Below are positions 11,536-23,290 of a DNA stretch of 64,000 nucleotides, one piece after another. Every line of letters begins with the position of its first letter. Position 1 is the first letter of the stretch. The notes beneath the pieces are model-generated. The model was given only the letters and a program-made list of their open reading frames with translations. It ran no database searches and had not been told where the DNA came from. The stretch spans positions 146,559,121-146,623,120 of the forward strand of contig NC_133161.1 in NCBI RefSeq assembly GCF_040802235.1. The letters are read 5' to 3'. The position numbers and the translations under genes were made by a program. Source of the DNA: Manis javanica. Its lineage: Eukaryota; Chordata; Mammalia; Pholidota; Manidae.

Positions 11536-13574
11536 CCAGCTCCCCCCCGCCCCTCCTCTGCCGGGAGCCCTGTCTGTGCCTCAGGCAAAACAGAGACCTG
11601 AACACTCTAGCATCTGCCCTTTCCTAGGCAACCCCCAGTCAGATCCAGAGTGCCAGGCAGAAGCTGGCCTGCAGAGTCACCCCGGGGACCCCCGGACAGG
11701 GACATGTGTGTGAACTCTTGGATCAACCTTAGGAGACAGGACGCTTGGGTCTCACCTGGTTCCTCTCCTTTAGCTACCTCGGTTGGACCTCAGACAAGCC
11801 GTTAGCCGCTCCGGTTTCAGTTGCTGCTCCTCTAAGTGGGAAGCACATGAATACCGTCCTGGCGGACTGTGTCTGTCTGTCTGTCTGCAGTGTCAGGTAT
11901 AGTGAAGGTGCTACTGATAACGGTCTTTTGAATGACTGGCTGAATCAGACGGTCTTGGAATCTCTTTAAGATGTTAACTCCAGGATTCTGTGGGATCCTC
12001 ACATTTACCAGGGTTCCCAGTTCCACAAAAGGCCCTCTGACCTCTAACGGTCACAGCATCCGTGCAGCATCCTCTGTGCGTGGAATTCTGTCCTTGTTAG
12101 GGAGACGCCTGAGGGACAAGCAGCACTGAAGGCTCTGTGACATGGCGAGAGGAGGCCTGGTACAAGGATGGTGACTGCTGGCGGCTTGCATGTGGAGCCC
12201 CTGGTGGCACAGCGAGGCCACGCCTTGGGCTGAGGCCAGGACCAGGGGGAAGGGACCAAGAGTGGGTGGTATTGAGGTGATTTCAGTCAAAGCCCCCGTC
12301 CCTGACATTCCTGTAGGTGTGAGGCCAGCAGGAGGACTCTGTTCAACTGGGCTTTGAAAGGGCAGAATTCACACTGAGTTACAAAGCGCTGAACCTGAGC
12401 TGTCTGTCATGGGTGGGGTGCAGGCAGGTGGGGAGCCTCCAGGAAGTGAATCTCAAGTTTTCTGGGTCAGGGAACCCTCTAGCTGAAGACCCCTTTTCTA
12501 TAAAATGTGCATGTGCTCCTGCAAACCCAGAAGTGTATTGAGGGGCTTCTTAGGGCCTCTGGGCCTGAGGCAAAGGGCCCCTGTCCGGTCTGGGGGTTTC
12601 AGAAAACCAGAGGTACAGCGGCAGCCACGTGGGTCTGTATGGGAGGTCTGAGGTGCCTCCTGGGAAGGGACAGAAGTTCTATCCAGAGGCTAAGGGGTGA
12701 CCCTGAGGCCAAAGGGCAAGCAGGCCCTGAAGCTGAAACACAGGAGCTGAAGGAGAAAGGGCCCTGGCTTGGCCTTGGGGCAGAGGTAGGGATGGAATCA
12801 GGCCTGGAGGAAGAGTGCTGGGTCCTCACGGTGGCGGTCGAGGTCTCGGGTGGAGAAGTGAGGAGGCCTCAGTGAGAAGACCTCCAGATTGGGGCACGGA
12901 AGGCCCAGAAAAGAGACTACGTGGACGAGGAGGGCTGGGGTTTCTGGAGGGGTGAGGAGGCTGGGAGTCGAGGCAGGGCCAGGGAAGTGAGACAAGGCTG
13001 GGATTTCAGCTCATCAAGATTTAACCTTCAGAGAATTGTATGTGATACGTGTGGACAGGGAGACAGACTTGGAGAGGTCAGGAGCCGGGCTCCCTGAGAT
13101 GGAGAGAGGGAGGGAAGGCATTGCAGTGAGGGAGGGTGGCTGCCTGCTATGCAGAAGCTGGGTTTTAACCCGTGTCCGTGGGAGTCCCAGTCCCACCAGC
13201 AGTCTGACTGGTCTTGGGTAAGTCACCGTCTTTCCTGCACTGCTGGTACCCGGCTCCTTTGTGGAGGCTCCTGCTCTGGGTGCCTTAACTTTCTCCCACC
13301 AGTTTTTTCAGTCAGGTTTTTCCAGAGTGATGATAAGAGAGGGCTTCCCTGCCTCTGGTCCATGGTCACTGGGCTTTGGGGATCCTGCTCTGTTGTGCAG
13401 CAGCTTGGGGGTTCTGACAAACTGCCAGAGAAAGGGTTAGAACAAGAGCTTCAGAAGGGTGGCCTTTCTTGGCTGAGCATGTTTTGGAAAGTAAGGAAGA
13501 AAGAGCTTTGAGTGTTGGATGCATGCTGGACGGGAGGCTGGTGAACTGGGTGCTGGGAGCTGGTCGGCCACAAG
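11536..13574. other. Single-copy DNA with a short GTCT run and a MIR-like scrap
   Basis: A (GTCT)n microsatellite of about four units lies at 11868-11888. A MIR-like scrap with GACTGGTCTTGGGTAAGTCACC lies near 13196-13228. Otherwise I see no gene or repeat. Confidence 0.5.
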
Positions 13575-13650
13575 CGGTCTCACTGGTCTTGGGTAAGTCA
13601 CTTTTTTTCTCTTCTAGGCCTCGGTTTCTTGATCCGTAAGATGGGGTAAT
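13575..13650 (+). repeat. MIR SINE fragment
   Basis: The order CTTGGGTAAGTCAC, then CCTCGGTTTCTTGATCCGTAAGATGGGG matches the sense MIR middle and tail. Confidence 0.5.
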
Positions 13651-13745
13651 TCATCATTCATCCATCCCTCTGTGTGCCTCCCTATCATCTTTCTATCCAC
13701 CCATCTCCCCATCCTTCCTTCTATCCGTTCATCTAGCCACCCTCC
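13651..13745. repeat. Degenerate CATC/CCAT simple repeat
   Basis: Interrupted CATCCATC, CTATCATC and CACCCATC units alternate with TTC-rich stretches, typical of an ageing tetranucleotide microsatellite. Confidence 0.6.
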
Positions 13746-14745
13746 TTCCCTGCAGCCAGCAGCTAGGTATTGCTGCCAGCTCTCTGCTGGGCCCTGGATG
13801 TGGCACTGGGGATGCACGGCAGTGACAAGCAGACGTGGTCTCTTCCATTGTGGCTCTCAGAGCGGACCAAGGAAGAAAGACATTAGAAAAATAATAATAT
13901 CTGTCTCTCAGGGTTGTTTGAAGACTAAACTAAGAGACACTGTGGACTTTACACACAAAGCACTCTCTTGGTAGGAGTTCTTTTTCACAGAGACTCGGAC
14001 TGAGCAGGAGCCGAACAGGCCTTGGGCTCCTGGAGTGGGTGACTCAGTAGTCAATTCCCATCCTCTCTACCAGCCATCCCCTAGGCCACTGCTGCCTTTC
14101 TTTTGCCCCCTGCCTCTGCTGCCTGCTGTGCCCTCCCTGCAGGAGGGCAAGAACTCAGCCTCGTGCCAGCCCTGGCAGGGGTGGGGGGCGAAGCCGAGCT
14201 GATTGCTGCTGAGCGGCACTGAATCTTGGCCAAGGTGGAGGGGCAGTAAGGGCAAGCGGTGCTGGTGGGCAGACCATGGGTGGTCCTGCCGAGCGTGTCA
14301 GAGATTCCCCTGGGGCAGGTCCGGAGGTGACTCCTCTCCCGTGACACCCCTGGCTGTGTCCAGCCTGTGTCACCCATGAATGCACAGTGGAGAGGGTTGA
14401 GCCGTGGTAGAAGAGGAAGCAGCTGGTTCAGAAGGGAGAATCCCGACTGGGCCTTCTGCAGATTTAGGGGAGGCAGCCGACCCACTCTTGGTGTTCTTGT
14501 GTCCAGACCCTGCTCGGGCCGCCCCCTCCGCAGGAAGCGCTCTGCCCTCCTCGTCAGCACGGCTCACCTGTCCTTCCGGACCAGAGCGGACACCTTCCCC
14601 TCCACCAAAGCTGCCCGCTCCAGGGCCTGGAGGAAGTACCTTCTTCCTCTTAAATACCCATAGCACTTGGTTTCACACCTGTCTGATGGCATGTGTGCAT
14701 TCTCCTTCGAATCACATGTGCTGGATATGTGTCTTCTATGAGGGG
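13746..14745. other. Single-copy DNA, no gene seen
   Basis: A 159-codon minus-strand open frame at 14081-14560 and a 125-codon plus-strand frame at 14404-14781 overlap it. They oppose each other and show no domain, so I treat both as chance frames in GC-rich DNA. Confidence 0.5.
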
Positions 14746-14970
14746 GGCCTCCATGTAAGTCACGCAGGGCCTGACACTTAGTAAGTGCTCAACAAAGTTT
14801 GCCAAAACATGAAGAATGTCTCTGGGCCTTCTGAGTGCCCAAGGACCATTTCTGAAGGTGTATTTTCAGATGATGAAACTGGGGACTTGAGAGGCCAGCG
14901 AGTTTTCTCAAATCAAATAGACAGTAAGGAGTGGAGTTAGGCTTCAAAGTCAGGTCTGTTTTGGGGCAGT
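14746..14970. repeat. L2/MIR 3' end followed by antisense MIR
   Basis: CTGACACTTAGTAAGTGCTCAA at 14770-14791 is the sense 3' end shared by MIR/L2. From about 14850, CAGATGATGAAACTGGGGAC through AGTAAGGAGTGGAGTTAGG fits an antisense MIR core. Confidence 0.5.
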
Positions 14971-16639
14971 TTATTATTTTGGGGGCACTTCTGTAGACAA
15001 TGGTTTCCAACAGCTAAACAATAAATGATAAAAATAACCAAGCCAGTGTCTCTTCAGGGAAGGGTGTCTTGATCATATTTCTGATCCATTAACTGGACAA
15101 GCCATGGGTGTGCTGACGCTGTGGGGCGAAGAGAAGGACATCTTCCTCGGGGCCCCAAGTCCGGAAATGTGTTCAAGCTGACCTGACTGGGTTCTGTGAG
15201 GTCTTTGGGCCCCCAGGGAGTTCCTCCTGTAGAGAAATTGCTGCCCTCTCACCTTATCCTCATAGCGCTGTGGCTATGAGAAGTTTCTAGACTTACACCT
15301 TGGTTTTCAGTGAAGAATACCTGGGGTGGGTTGGAGGAGTCAGCAGTGTGTGCTGGTGTCACACGTAGGCTCTCTGGTGCTCTGAAACAGCTCACTTCAC
15401 CAGGGAGGGTGCTAAAAGCCTGCATTTGCATCTCACTGCTGCGGTAAAAGCAATGGAATTTTCTTCTGTGTAGATCCTGGGACACTGACATGGGCAAAAT
15501 GGGCTTTGACATTTTCTGGTGGCCCAGTGTTTGACTCAGTAGTTCCCAAGACTTTAAGAAGGAAATAGTTGCAGTCAGGCTGGAGGACTGACAATATTAT
15601 TTTTAAAAAATTTTGCCTGGTGTAATGGATGTCTGCTTTCTTTGTCAGCATGGCATGCCTTGTCCCTCTTTTTTGGTTACTTGCCATATCCCTGCTTCCT
15701 TTAGGACGTCGACTATTCCCCTGTTCTGGGGCGGCAGGAGTAATCCATGTTTCGGGCCTGGCCGTCGCGGTTGACCTTAGGACGTAGATAAGGCCCAAGG
15801 CGGGACAACGGGAGTGCTGCCCTCGATTTCCTACGTAGGTGCTGAGGAAGAACCAAGATCTCTTTCCCCCAAGATCCTAAGCAAGGATGAGGTAAGAGCA
15901 GCCTCGGGCCATGCCAGCCCCACAGCCCCTCCTCCTGTGGACCCCAACCTAGGGAGGAAGCTTGAATTTAGTAAGGACCAGGGCAATGCAAAGAGAGCCG
16001 GAGGAGGGGAGAGACCCGGGAGAGGGACCTGACTGTGCCGCCCGGCTTTTCCTACTCACGTGGGCCAAGCATCTCCGATTTTGCAAAATCAGTTTAAATC
16101 CGTCCCTTGGCAACTGAGAGTCCTGAGTTACCAAGTAAAGTTGTGTACATACATATCTTACACACACACGGACACACGCACAGGTAAAACCGTGAGCTAG
16201 GAAGGACAGTTTCAGAATTAAACTGAGTACATTCATTTAGTTTTATGAAAGACCTACCCTTCTTTTAACCAGTGGAAAATTCACCAAGAGTCAGCACCTG
16301 TTTGTGTGCCTGTGTTTGGGGACCTGAGATGTAGCCAGTCCTTTCTAGAGGACAGGTTCTGAGGGGCTGACTTGGGCCCCAGAGGTGACCTTGGCTTTAG
16401 GCCTTGCCTTGTGAGGGCTGTCCCGGCCCTGCCCTGGTGACTGCGCCGGAGGGAGGGTGTGGAATCGCGGGACGCTCCACCCTAGGCCCGGCTCCCCTCC
16501 ACCCTGCAAGTGTCTGGCTCCTTCCAGTGGCCAGGCTTCTGGGGTGTCTCTGGGAAGCCCCGTCTCTGGACTGTGGGTGTGTGGCGTTGTGAGCGGGGAG
16601 CCACGGCAGCAGGTTCCCTGGGCCTGGCGTGAGCCACGG
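14971..16639. other. Single-copy DNA, CpG-rich patch, no gene seen
   Basis: 15705-15840 has an unusual density of CpG for its surroundings, but I see no promoter elements or start codon context. A CA-rich stretch lies at 16160-16185. Confidence 0.45.
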
Positions 16640-16845
16640 AGGCTTTATCTTGCCATTAATGGTTTTCTAAATTGGTGGCAGTGGAGCACAAAACCCAATT
16701 TGCGCCTGGAGCACGCATGATTACTATTGTAATAACCTCAGCTAATAAGAATATGATGTGGGGCTAGGCTGGGAGAGAAAATACATTTCTCATTAGCTTT
16801 TGATTAATTACTCGACATGATTTCTTAGTTGTGGCCAAGGGGGTG
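16640..16845. promoter_or_regulatory. AT-rich candidate conserved enhancer, palindromic homeodomain site
   Basis: It contains the perfect 10-bp palindrome CCATTAATGG (16653-16662), a TGATTACTATTGTAATAA block (SOX-like ATTGT core), AGCTAATAAG, CATTAGC and TGATTAATTA (16801-16810). Paired-class homeodomain dimers favour palindromic TAAT sites of this sort. No repeat signature was seen. Confidence 0.45.
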
Positions 16846-16924
16846 GGATGTTACCAACTCCTCACCTCGCCTTAGCCTCCTGAGCTCCTGAGCTCGGGGT
16901 AGTCTGGGGACCGGGCAGTGTCCC

Positions 16925-17100
16925 CAGTGACCAGTGAAGGTGGAATCCTTGCGTCTCCCCCTCCCACTCTCCCCCCACCTCCTCCTCCCTAATCTTTCCC
17001 TGTCCTCAGTCCCCACCCCTCCCCAGCCCCCTTCTCCCTGCCTTCTAACTCATCTTTCCTCTTGCCCCTCCCCAGCCTCTCCTGTTTGTGGGTGTCTGAC
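16925..17100. repeat. Polypyrimidine tract
   Basis: Nearly pure C/T over about 150 bases with CTCCCC runs. It may adopt triplex (H-DNA) or, on the other strand, G-quadruplex structure. It also gives misleading splice-acceptor signals. Confidence 0.7.
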
Positions 17101-17489
17101 TGGCACCTGGGGACAGCACCCACGGTCCCCTCACGCGGCCAGATGAGTGGGCAGGGGCTGGCTTGAGGGGCCTGGCTGGTCTGCCCTGACTCCTGAGCTC
17201 AGCTTCCCTCTAGGCCCTGCTCTGGTTCTCACCTGGGGCCTTTCTTCCTGGCCCACCTGCCCCTGACACAGGACTACCTCCGACCTGGGTGAGAGGCCCC
17301 CGTTCTGGGCCTTCTCAGGGGCTCGTAGTGGCTCGGAATTGTTCTTGCCTACTGTCCACCTCACCACGTGCAGGGCGCCTCCTGCTTCTGTGCCTCCTAG
17401 TCACTGGCAGCTAGGTCCTGGCTGGACAGCCCCTCAGGTCCTCACCTCTGGGGTCTAGTGTTCAGTAGGACAGTAGCTGGAAACACTTA

Positions 17490-17650
17490 TCTCATTTGTA
17501 ACTCAGCAGGTTTCTGTTGACCCCTACCCTGTGCCCAGAGCTGTGCTAGGTGCGGTAGGGGATAGAAGAGAAATGACAGATGTGAGTTTTGCCATCAGGT
17601 TGGGAAGGGTGTCAAGGGACAGTCCCGGGGAAGGCAGTGTGTACTGAGCA
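17490..17650 (-). repeat. L2 LINE 3' fragment
   Basis: Antisense L2 pattern: TTTCTGTTGACCCCTACC, CCAGAGCTGTGCTAGG, GGGGATAGAAGAGAAATG. Confidence 0.55.
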
Positions 17651-17829
17651 CCCAGTGAGGTGGGGAGCCCGGTGCCCGGTTCTCAGGCTGGGTCTCTGTG
17701 GGGAATGAGCTACAAAGAACAATTGGAATCTCTCTTGAACATGAGGCTAAGGATTTGGGATATACATGTTATGTGGTTGGGGTGCAGGGGTGATCTTACA
17801 GTGGCTTGCTAAATGGATAATGGTGAGGT

Positions 17830-18425
17830 ACATTAGTTTTCCACTGCTGTAACAAATTAGCACAAAATTAGCAGCTTAAAAGAACACAAATTTCTTATCT
17901 CACAGTTCTGCAGGCCAGAAGTTCAGATTGGCTCGACCAGTTTTTCTGCTCTGGGTTATACACGCCTGAAATCAGAATGCTGGCCGGCTGGACCTCAGCG
18001 GGGAGCCTCTGGGAAGAAGCCACTTCCAGGCTCGCCCAGGTCGCTGGCAGGATGCTTGTGTGTGTGATTGCAAGACTGAGGCCTCCGTTCCCTTGCTGGC
18101 TGTAATCGGGGCCCCTCCTCATCTCCTAGAGGGCGCTCCCCACTTCCTGCATGCGGGCCCCGGTGGTCGCAGAGCCAGAAGCCCTCCGGTTTCCCCTTCT
18201 CCTGCGTTTCCTCTGCTGTCTCCTCTTTGTTGCCTTTGTCTGACCTCAGCTGGGGAAAGTTCTCTGCTTTTAAGGGCTAATGTGATTAGCCTGGGTCCAC
18301 CTGGGTAATGCAGGCAAGTCTCTGTTTTAAGGTCCATAACCTTAATTTTAAACATCTGCATGGCCCATTGTGCTGTGAAATGTAATGTATTTCCAGGTTC
18401 CAGGGATCAGGGCATAGGTAAAACT
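17830..18425 (-). repeat. MLT1-like LTR remnant
   Basis: The order CATTAGTTTTCCACTGCTGT, AACAAATTAGCACAAA, TTCTTATCTCACAGTTCTG, GCCAGAAGTTCAG, then the late CTAATGTGATTAGCC and TTCCAGGGATCAGGGCATAG segments is the reverse strand of an old mammalian MaLR-type LTR. The family assignment is from memory. The left half of a long minus-strand open frame (18286-19299) falls here. Confidence 0.55.
18123..18136 (+). promoter_or_regulatory. Weak CTCF-like motif in the LTR remnant
   Basis: CTCCTAGAGGGCGC matches 12 of 14 positions of CCASYAGRKGGCRS, with the GAGGGCGC core intact. It lies within a transposon remnant, a common source of CTCF sites. Confidence 0.25.
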
Positions 18426-18869
18426 GATGTGTGCAAGGGGGACAGAGTAAAAAGGAAATTGGGCCAGAGCCTTGGGGGGTGACCAGAGGAGATGTGGGAG
18501 GAGGAAAGAGCTGGAGAGCAGGGGAAAGAGCAGCCCAGCAGGGCAGCTGGAAAAGCAGGAGGGAGCTGAGAGAGGCCCTACCTGGGAGGCCAGGCACCGG
18601 GGTGGGCAGGGGTGGGCAGGACAGAGGTCTGGCCAGAGAGTGGGACAGAGTCCCCGCGTCAGTGATGGCACAGCCGTGGGCGATGGGGACGTATGTTTCT
18701 GAGTGCGGAGGCTGAGGAGAGACTGGGTGGCTTGGAGGGAGGGAGTAGAAACATGACCAGGCTCCAGAGGGCCCACAGGCACTGTGTGTCTGCGTGTGGG
18801 CAAGGGTGGGGTTGTTGAAAGCAGAGCAGAGGAAGAGACCGGCACTGTGGGAGGAGTGGGGTGGGGCGT
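18426..18869. other. Purine-rich single-copy DNA
   Basis: G/A-rich, with GGGGTGGGCAGGGGTGGGCA at 18600-18619 that could form a G-quadruplex. No gene seen. Confidence 0.5.
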
Positions 18870-19303
18870 TGTGGATAGAATGAGAGCTCCTGTGGCCAGG
18901 ATTCTCACCTGGCCCTGGTTGACTAGCACACTGCACACCTGTGGGCAGTACATGGCTGTTGACTCTATATAAAGAGCTCCGCCCAGTGCTCTGGGTATGA
19001 CATGGTGGCAGGGCTGCAAGGCTGCAGGAGAGCAGAGCAGAGGCTGGAGTGGTGGCAGCGCCCTGGACAGAGGCCCAGAGGATGGCTGTGCTGGATGACT
19101 GTGCGGACAGAGGGCCCAGAGGCAGAGACCGGCTTGCTGCGTGCAGACTCACTCTGAATAAACGGGATTTTAGTGACTGACCTGCCACCTGGAAATACAA
19201 GTTGGGTATAACCCTTTCACCCCAAGAACGTTTTGCTGTCGTTTCTCTGGTCACATTGAATCCATAGCGAATTTGCCTGGGGCTGAAACCCATTGGCAAG
19301 ACA
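18870..19303 (+). mobile_element. Probable solo retroviral-type LTR with TATA box and poly(A) signal
   Basis: A TATA box TATATAAA (18966-18973) is followed 184 bases later by AATAAA (19157-19162), the U3-R-U5 spacing expected of an LTR. The block has a U3-like segment upstream, a GC-rich R region, and a U5-like tail ending near a TGG-containing stretch (19293-19300) that resembles an LTR/primer-binding-site boundary. No internal retroviral genes flank it, so a solo LTR is most likely. Boundaries are approximate. The alternative is an unrelated single-copy promoter. A 337-codon minus-strand frame crossing it is discounted. Confidence 0.45.
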
Positions 19304-19734
19304 GGTGTGATTCAGGAACAAAGTCCCCAAAGTGGCAGGGGCTGATGAGGTGGAGAACACAGGGAGGCTGCGGCAGGGGAAGGCCGAAGGCGGATCCGTG
19401 AACATCCGTGGCTCACAAACGGGCCCACTCGCCCTGCCCTGTACTGGAGGTTATTACTGGCCCACAGGTATATTACTGGTGCCCACTGACACACAGGTAT
19501 ATTACTGGTAATATAGTTCTTCCCTGCTGAAGGCCGGAGGCAGGGCCTGTGCAGGGCGGGGTACTTGGGCAGGACTGGCTGGGCACGGACCCCTTGGCCC
19601 GTGAGAACAGAAGCCCTGGCTCTCCACCCCAGCTGCCGCGTCTGTGCTGGACCCTGGGCCTGTCCTTCCTTATGCCCCTGCGGCCACCACCGCTTCCTGC
19701 CCTTCAGCCCCCCTGCAGCCTCCCACCCTGAGAG
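19304..19734. other. Single-copy DNA with a short tandem duplication
   Basis: The 18-mer CACAGGTATATTACTGGT occurs at 19463-19480 and again at 19492-19509 (period 29), a recent-looking slippage duplication. No gene seen. Confidence 0.6.
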
Positions 19735-20290
19735 GGAAGAGGAAATCTTGCCAGAGATCCGTGTAAAAATAGATGTATTTCTGGATAAGCAGCGGGCCTG
19801 AAAAACGGCTGAGCTGGAGTCTGCTCCTCTGACAAGATCTATGTACCAAATTCCTCTTTAAAAGCTATTTCTCCGGAGATGTATTCTTACAGGGCTCTGG
19901 TGAGCGGGGTTAGTTCTCAGCACCGAGCGCCCGGGTGGCCGCAGCTCCACCCTTTCCCCAGTGACTGTTTCCCAGCGTGGCCGGAGCGCGGGGGCCCTGG
20001 CAGAAGAGTCGAGAGGATCTGAATGGCATAAAGGTCACTGCCATGCACTGCCCTGGCTGGGTGGGAAGCAGGCGTGATGCAGCGTGACACCCATCCTGGC
20101 AGCTGAGAGAGTAAGTGATGGCTGTATTTATGTTTCCATCTAAATGCATGGATCAAAGCAGACACTTTAATCTATTCAACAACAGCCTGAGGATTAAAAA
20201 GTTGCAGGCAAATCACACTCTTAAATTGGTAATATATTTTTGCTTGTCACTTGACAAATCATTTTAGAGAGGATTCCAGACAGGGTGGGG
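19735..20290. promoter_or_regulatory. Candidate conserved non-coding cluster
   Basis: AT-rich segments at 19735-19880 (GTGTAAAAATAGATGTATTTC, TCTTTAAAAGCTATTTCTCC) and 20100-20290 (TGTATTTATGTTTCC, TTTAATCTATTCAAC, TAAATTGGTAATATATTTTT) flank a GC-rich spacer. They carry no repeat signature and resemble non-coding conserved blocks. This rests on composition only. Confidence 0.3.
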
Positions 20291-20464
20291 GACCTGGAGG
20301 CTTGAACTTGGCCCCCTCTTGGAGAGGGCCCCTGTGCCAGAGGGTGCGGCACAAATCCCCCCACTTGGCTGTGATCCCTGTGAACCCAGTTGCACGGGAC
20401 CCTTGAGGGGGAATGGGAGCTGATGGGGAAGACCAGGCCCAGTGTCACCTCTTCAAATCCGTTT

Positions 20465-20610
20465 TACTCTCCCCACAGCCTAGCAGGTGGCCCCCTACTT
20501 TACAGTCCAGGAGACCCAGATAGGTGGCTTGCCTTGGTCACACAATAGTAAGTGGGGGAATGGGCAGCAAAGCCAGATGTCCTGACCCCAAGTCCAGTGT
20601 CCTTGTCTCT
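20465..20610 (-). repeat. MIR SINE fragment
   Basis: Antisense MIR: CCCTACTTTACAGTCCAGGAG, GGCTTGCCTTGGTCACACAA, TAGTAAGTGG. Confidence 0.55.
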
Positions 20611-22129
20611 CTGCTGGAGCTGGTGGGTAAGAGCAGTGTTCTCGTCGGGAGCCCCCAGGCAGCAGGAGGCGTAGACGGCTCGGCTGCTTGCTGTGCACCC
20701 GTTGGCAAAGGACGATAATGCTCACCCCACCTCTGGGGGCTGTCAGAGGGGGGCAATGAGATGACACATGGAATGCACTTCACAGTGTCTGACACACGTG
20801 AAAAGGTGTGTTTGTGTTGAGCTCTGAAGGGCAGGGCCAGACAGGAGTGAGTATGGGGCCAAGAAGGGTGCCTCCCCTCAAGGATGACCTCGGAAGGGTG
20901 GTTTAAGGGACGGGGCTGTTGAGTAGGAAGAGAAGGCTGCTTCCTGAAGTATTGGGGCCGAAATATGGAAAGAAAGGGAAAATGGATTTGCTCTTGCAGC
21001 CCCAGGAGGGGCAGCTGGGTCCGTAAGGGGACAGCTAAAGAGAGGCAAGAACTTTCTAATCTGGACCAAAGTTGGTAAAGAGGAAATGAGCTCAGGGTTT
21101 TGGAGGTGTCTGAGTTAAGGTGGGATGAGCTCTTGGTGGTGATGCTAACTAATGGGTATGCCTACCCAGGGTGGCATTTAGACCAGGTTTCTATACAGGT
21201 GCTTTCTAAGCATCAGAGTCTACAATTCAATAGTAGAAGAGTGCGCACCTAACCATTTCCAGTCACACAGGACAGAAGAGTTGGGGAGTTTATTGGGAAC
21301 AGATCTATTTTTTTTTTAGAAAGGCACCGTATTTTATGATTTAATTCTACTGATGTATGCTTTTCTCAGATCCCACTAACCTCAGGGTATGTGGGGTGGC
21401 ATGGTGGCTCGGGAGCGGGCTGCGTGGCATGGGCATGGCAAAGGGCTTGGGCTGGAAGGAGGCAAAACTAGCCTTGGGTGAAGGAAGGATTTCTGTCCTG
21501 GGCCAGGACTGGCCAAAGTGGTCCATGGAACCCGAGCAACACCAGCCCCTAGAGGAACAGTAGACCTGGAGTTGAGAAGACCCTGTCTTAACACCTGTGT
21601 CCAGCCGAAGGTCACCTAATCGCTCGGAGGCTGTTTCTCCACATGGGGAGGGGAGGCCTCCACTCTGTCCCCACCCCCCTTGCAGAGGGGCTGTAAGAGT
21701 CGGGCAGCAGCTGCGTTTGCTGCTCGCTCCCTTTGCCTGGGGAGAGGGGTGCTGTTCCTGGGAGGTAAGGGGCACCTTGGGCACCCCATCATCCCACCCA
21801 CGACGTGCTTGGCCAGCGTCCTTTCCCTGTGCCTGCTTTTTTTGGAAGGGCTGTGGGTGGCTGTGGGCCACATTAAGTGACCTGGGGCAGGGCCTGTGTC
21901 CTGGCATGTGGCCAGATGGCACCATCTGCCTGTGCGGAAATGGAGTGCAGGTGCGGGGGGTGGAGTGCAGGTAATTGCTGAAGGCTGAGCCGGCTCTCCC
22001 CGCATATGGTCTTGGAGAAAGGCAAGTCCCAGAACAAGGTGAGCCCCAGGTCTGTGGGGCCCTGCGTGGGTCCATCCCTGTGTCTTTCCTGTGCCTTCAG
22101 CCTGTCCCTTCGTGGATGCCTCAGAACAG
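20611..22129. other. Single-copy DNA, no gene seen
   Basis: A 242-codon minus-strand frame (21347-22075) and a 214-codon frame (21616-22260) overlap in different frames and lack recognisable domains. I regard both as chance frames. Confidence 0.5.
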
Positions 22130-22270
22130 CTAAGCCTGGGAGGTCGAGGAATTATCAGATTCATTTGCCGGCGTGGAAATAGAGAGCCAGGGAGGTCAGA
22201 TCTCAGGCCCAGGGTCCTGGAGCGGGTCAGTGGTGGACCTGAACTACATCTCCCAGTCACCGACTCTTAA
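22130..22270 (-). repeat. MIR SINE fragment
   Basis: Antisense MIR-like order: GAATTATCAGATTCATTTGC, GGAAATAGAGAGCCAGGGAG, AGCGGGTCAGTGGTGGACC. Confidence 0.45.
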
Positions 22271-22999
22271 TCCTGCTTCCCTCATATGCCGCGGCAGCGC
22301 TGTGCAGTTCAGCAGACATCTGTGGAGGGCCTTCTATGGCTCAGGCATGGAGCTGGGGGCAGAGGTGCTGACTGGTGCTCCAATCTCTTTAGGGGAGGGT
22401 GTAGTTTTAACCCTGGTGTTTGGCCCTGAGCCTCCCAGTAGGACCCCGCATCCCCATGTCAGCCTCACAACTCCCTGAGCTGTTTCTCCCAGGTCCAGGT
22501 CTGACGAGTTCACACATCTGATGGTCCTCTGGGGCCAAGCCCCCTGGCTTACCTAGCTCGGCCTTTCCGAATCTGGCCTCAGACTATCCACCGTTGCAGC
22601 AGTGTCTCCCCTGCTCCTGCCTCAACCTGCAGCCTAGCTACACAGTTTGGCCATCGCAGTTCTGCAGCCATGCTGGGGGCATCATCCTTTCCTGGCCTGC
22701 TCGGCCTGTGTAAACCTGCCTGTGCATGCAGGCCCCGCTCATGTGAGACTGCCTCTCTGCGCCTTTCTTCAACTCTGCACCCCTTCCCGGATTCTTCCCT
22801 GGCCTGTGCTCGATGCCCTTTGCCCTGGCTTTTGTGTACAGGACGCTACCTGGTATTCATTTCCCATGCTGCTCCCTCACCCCTTCCCCACCAGACTGCG
22901 GGCTTCTCAAGGCCTGAGTCTGGTCTTTGTGATGTATGACCCGTGCTGCTCCCACACTGGACAGGCATGGGGGCGCAAGTGAGATGGGGATGGGAAACT
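22271..22999. other. Single-copy DNA with a possible antisense L2 scrap at 22300-22390
   Basis: TTCAGCAGACATCTGTGGAG and CTCAGGCATGGAGC are L2-like. The rest is C-rich with no gene seen. Confidence 0.4.
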
Positions 23000-23290
23000 G
23001 CTTGTAAAGTGCTGCACAGTGCTGGCACTGCTGCTGCTAAAGTTGAAGTGTTTACTGAATTAAAATTCTATGGAATAAGGAGGTTCATCTCAAAGATCCC
23101 CTATTTTTCAGTTCTAGATGATTTTTCTATTGGTATAGAATCACAATAGCAAGAGCTTAAGATTTATTGATGTTTTTGTGCCCAGTATTAGGTGTTATTA
23201 TTAGTACAGTAGGAGTTTCTGCACATTAATTAAGTGAGCATTAAGACAACATTGAAATAATGTCATAAATCTTCAAATGTGCTTCAAGAG
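23000..23290. promoter_or_regulatory. AT-rich candidate conserved element
   Basis: A 290-base AT-rich island in GC-rich DNA. It includes CTGAATTAAAATTC, a CACATTAATTAAG homeodomain-like core (about 23222-23234) and ACATTGAAATAATGTCA. No transposon features were recognised. Confidence 0.35.

Noticed and set aside
14081..14781. Minus-strand 159-codon and plus-strand 125-codon frames as possible exon
   Set aside because: Mutually overlapping on opposite strands, with no domain and no clear splice signal.
18286..19299. 337-codon minus-strand open frame, longest in the window
   Set aside because: It runs through an MLT1-like remnant and an LTR-like block, with proline/serine-rich low-complexity translation, no domain, and an opposing frame set. 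Best explained as a chance frame.
21347..22260. Overlapping 242- and 214-codon minus-strand frames
   Set aside because: They use different frames over the same GC-rich DNA and the peptides show no recognisable domain. At least one must be spurious, and neither has splice or start support.
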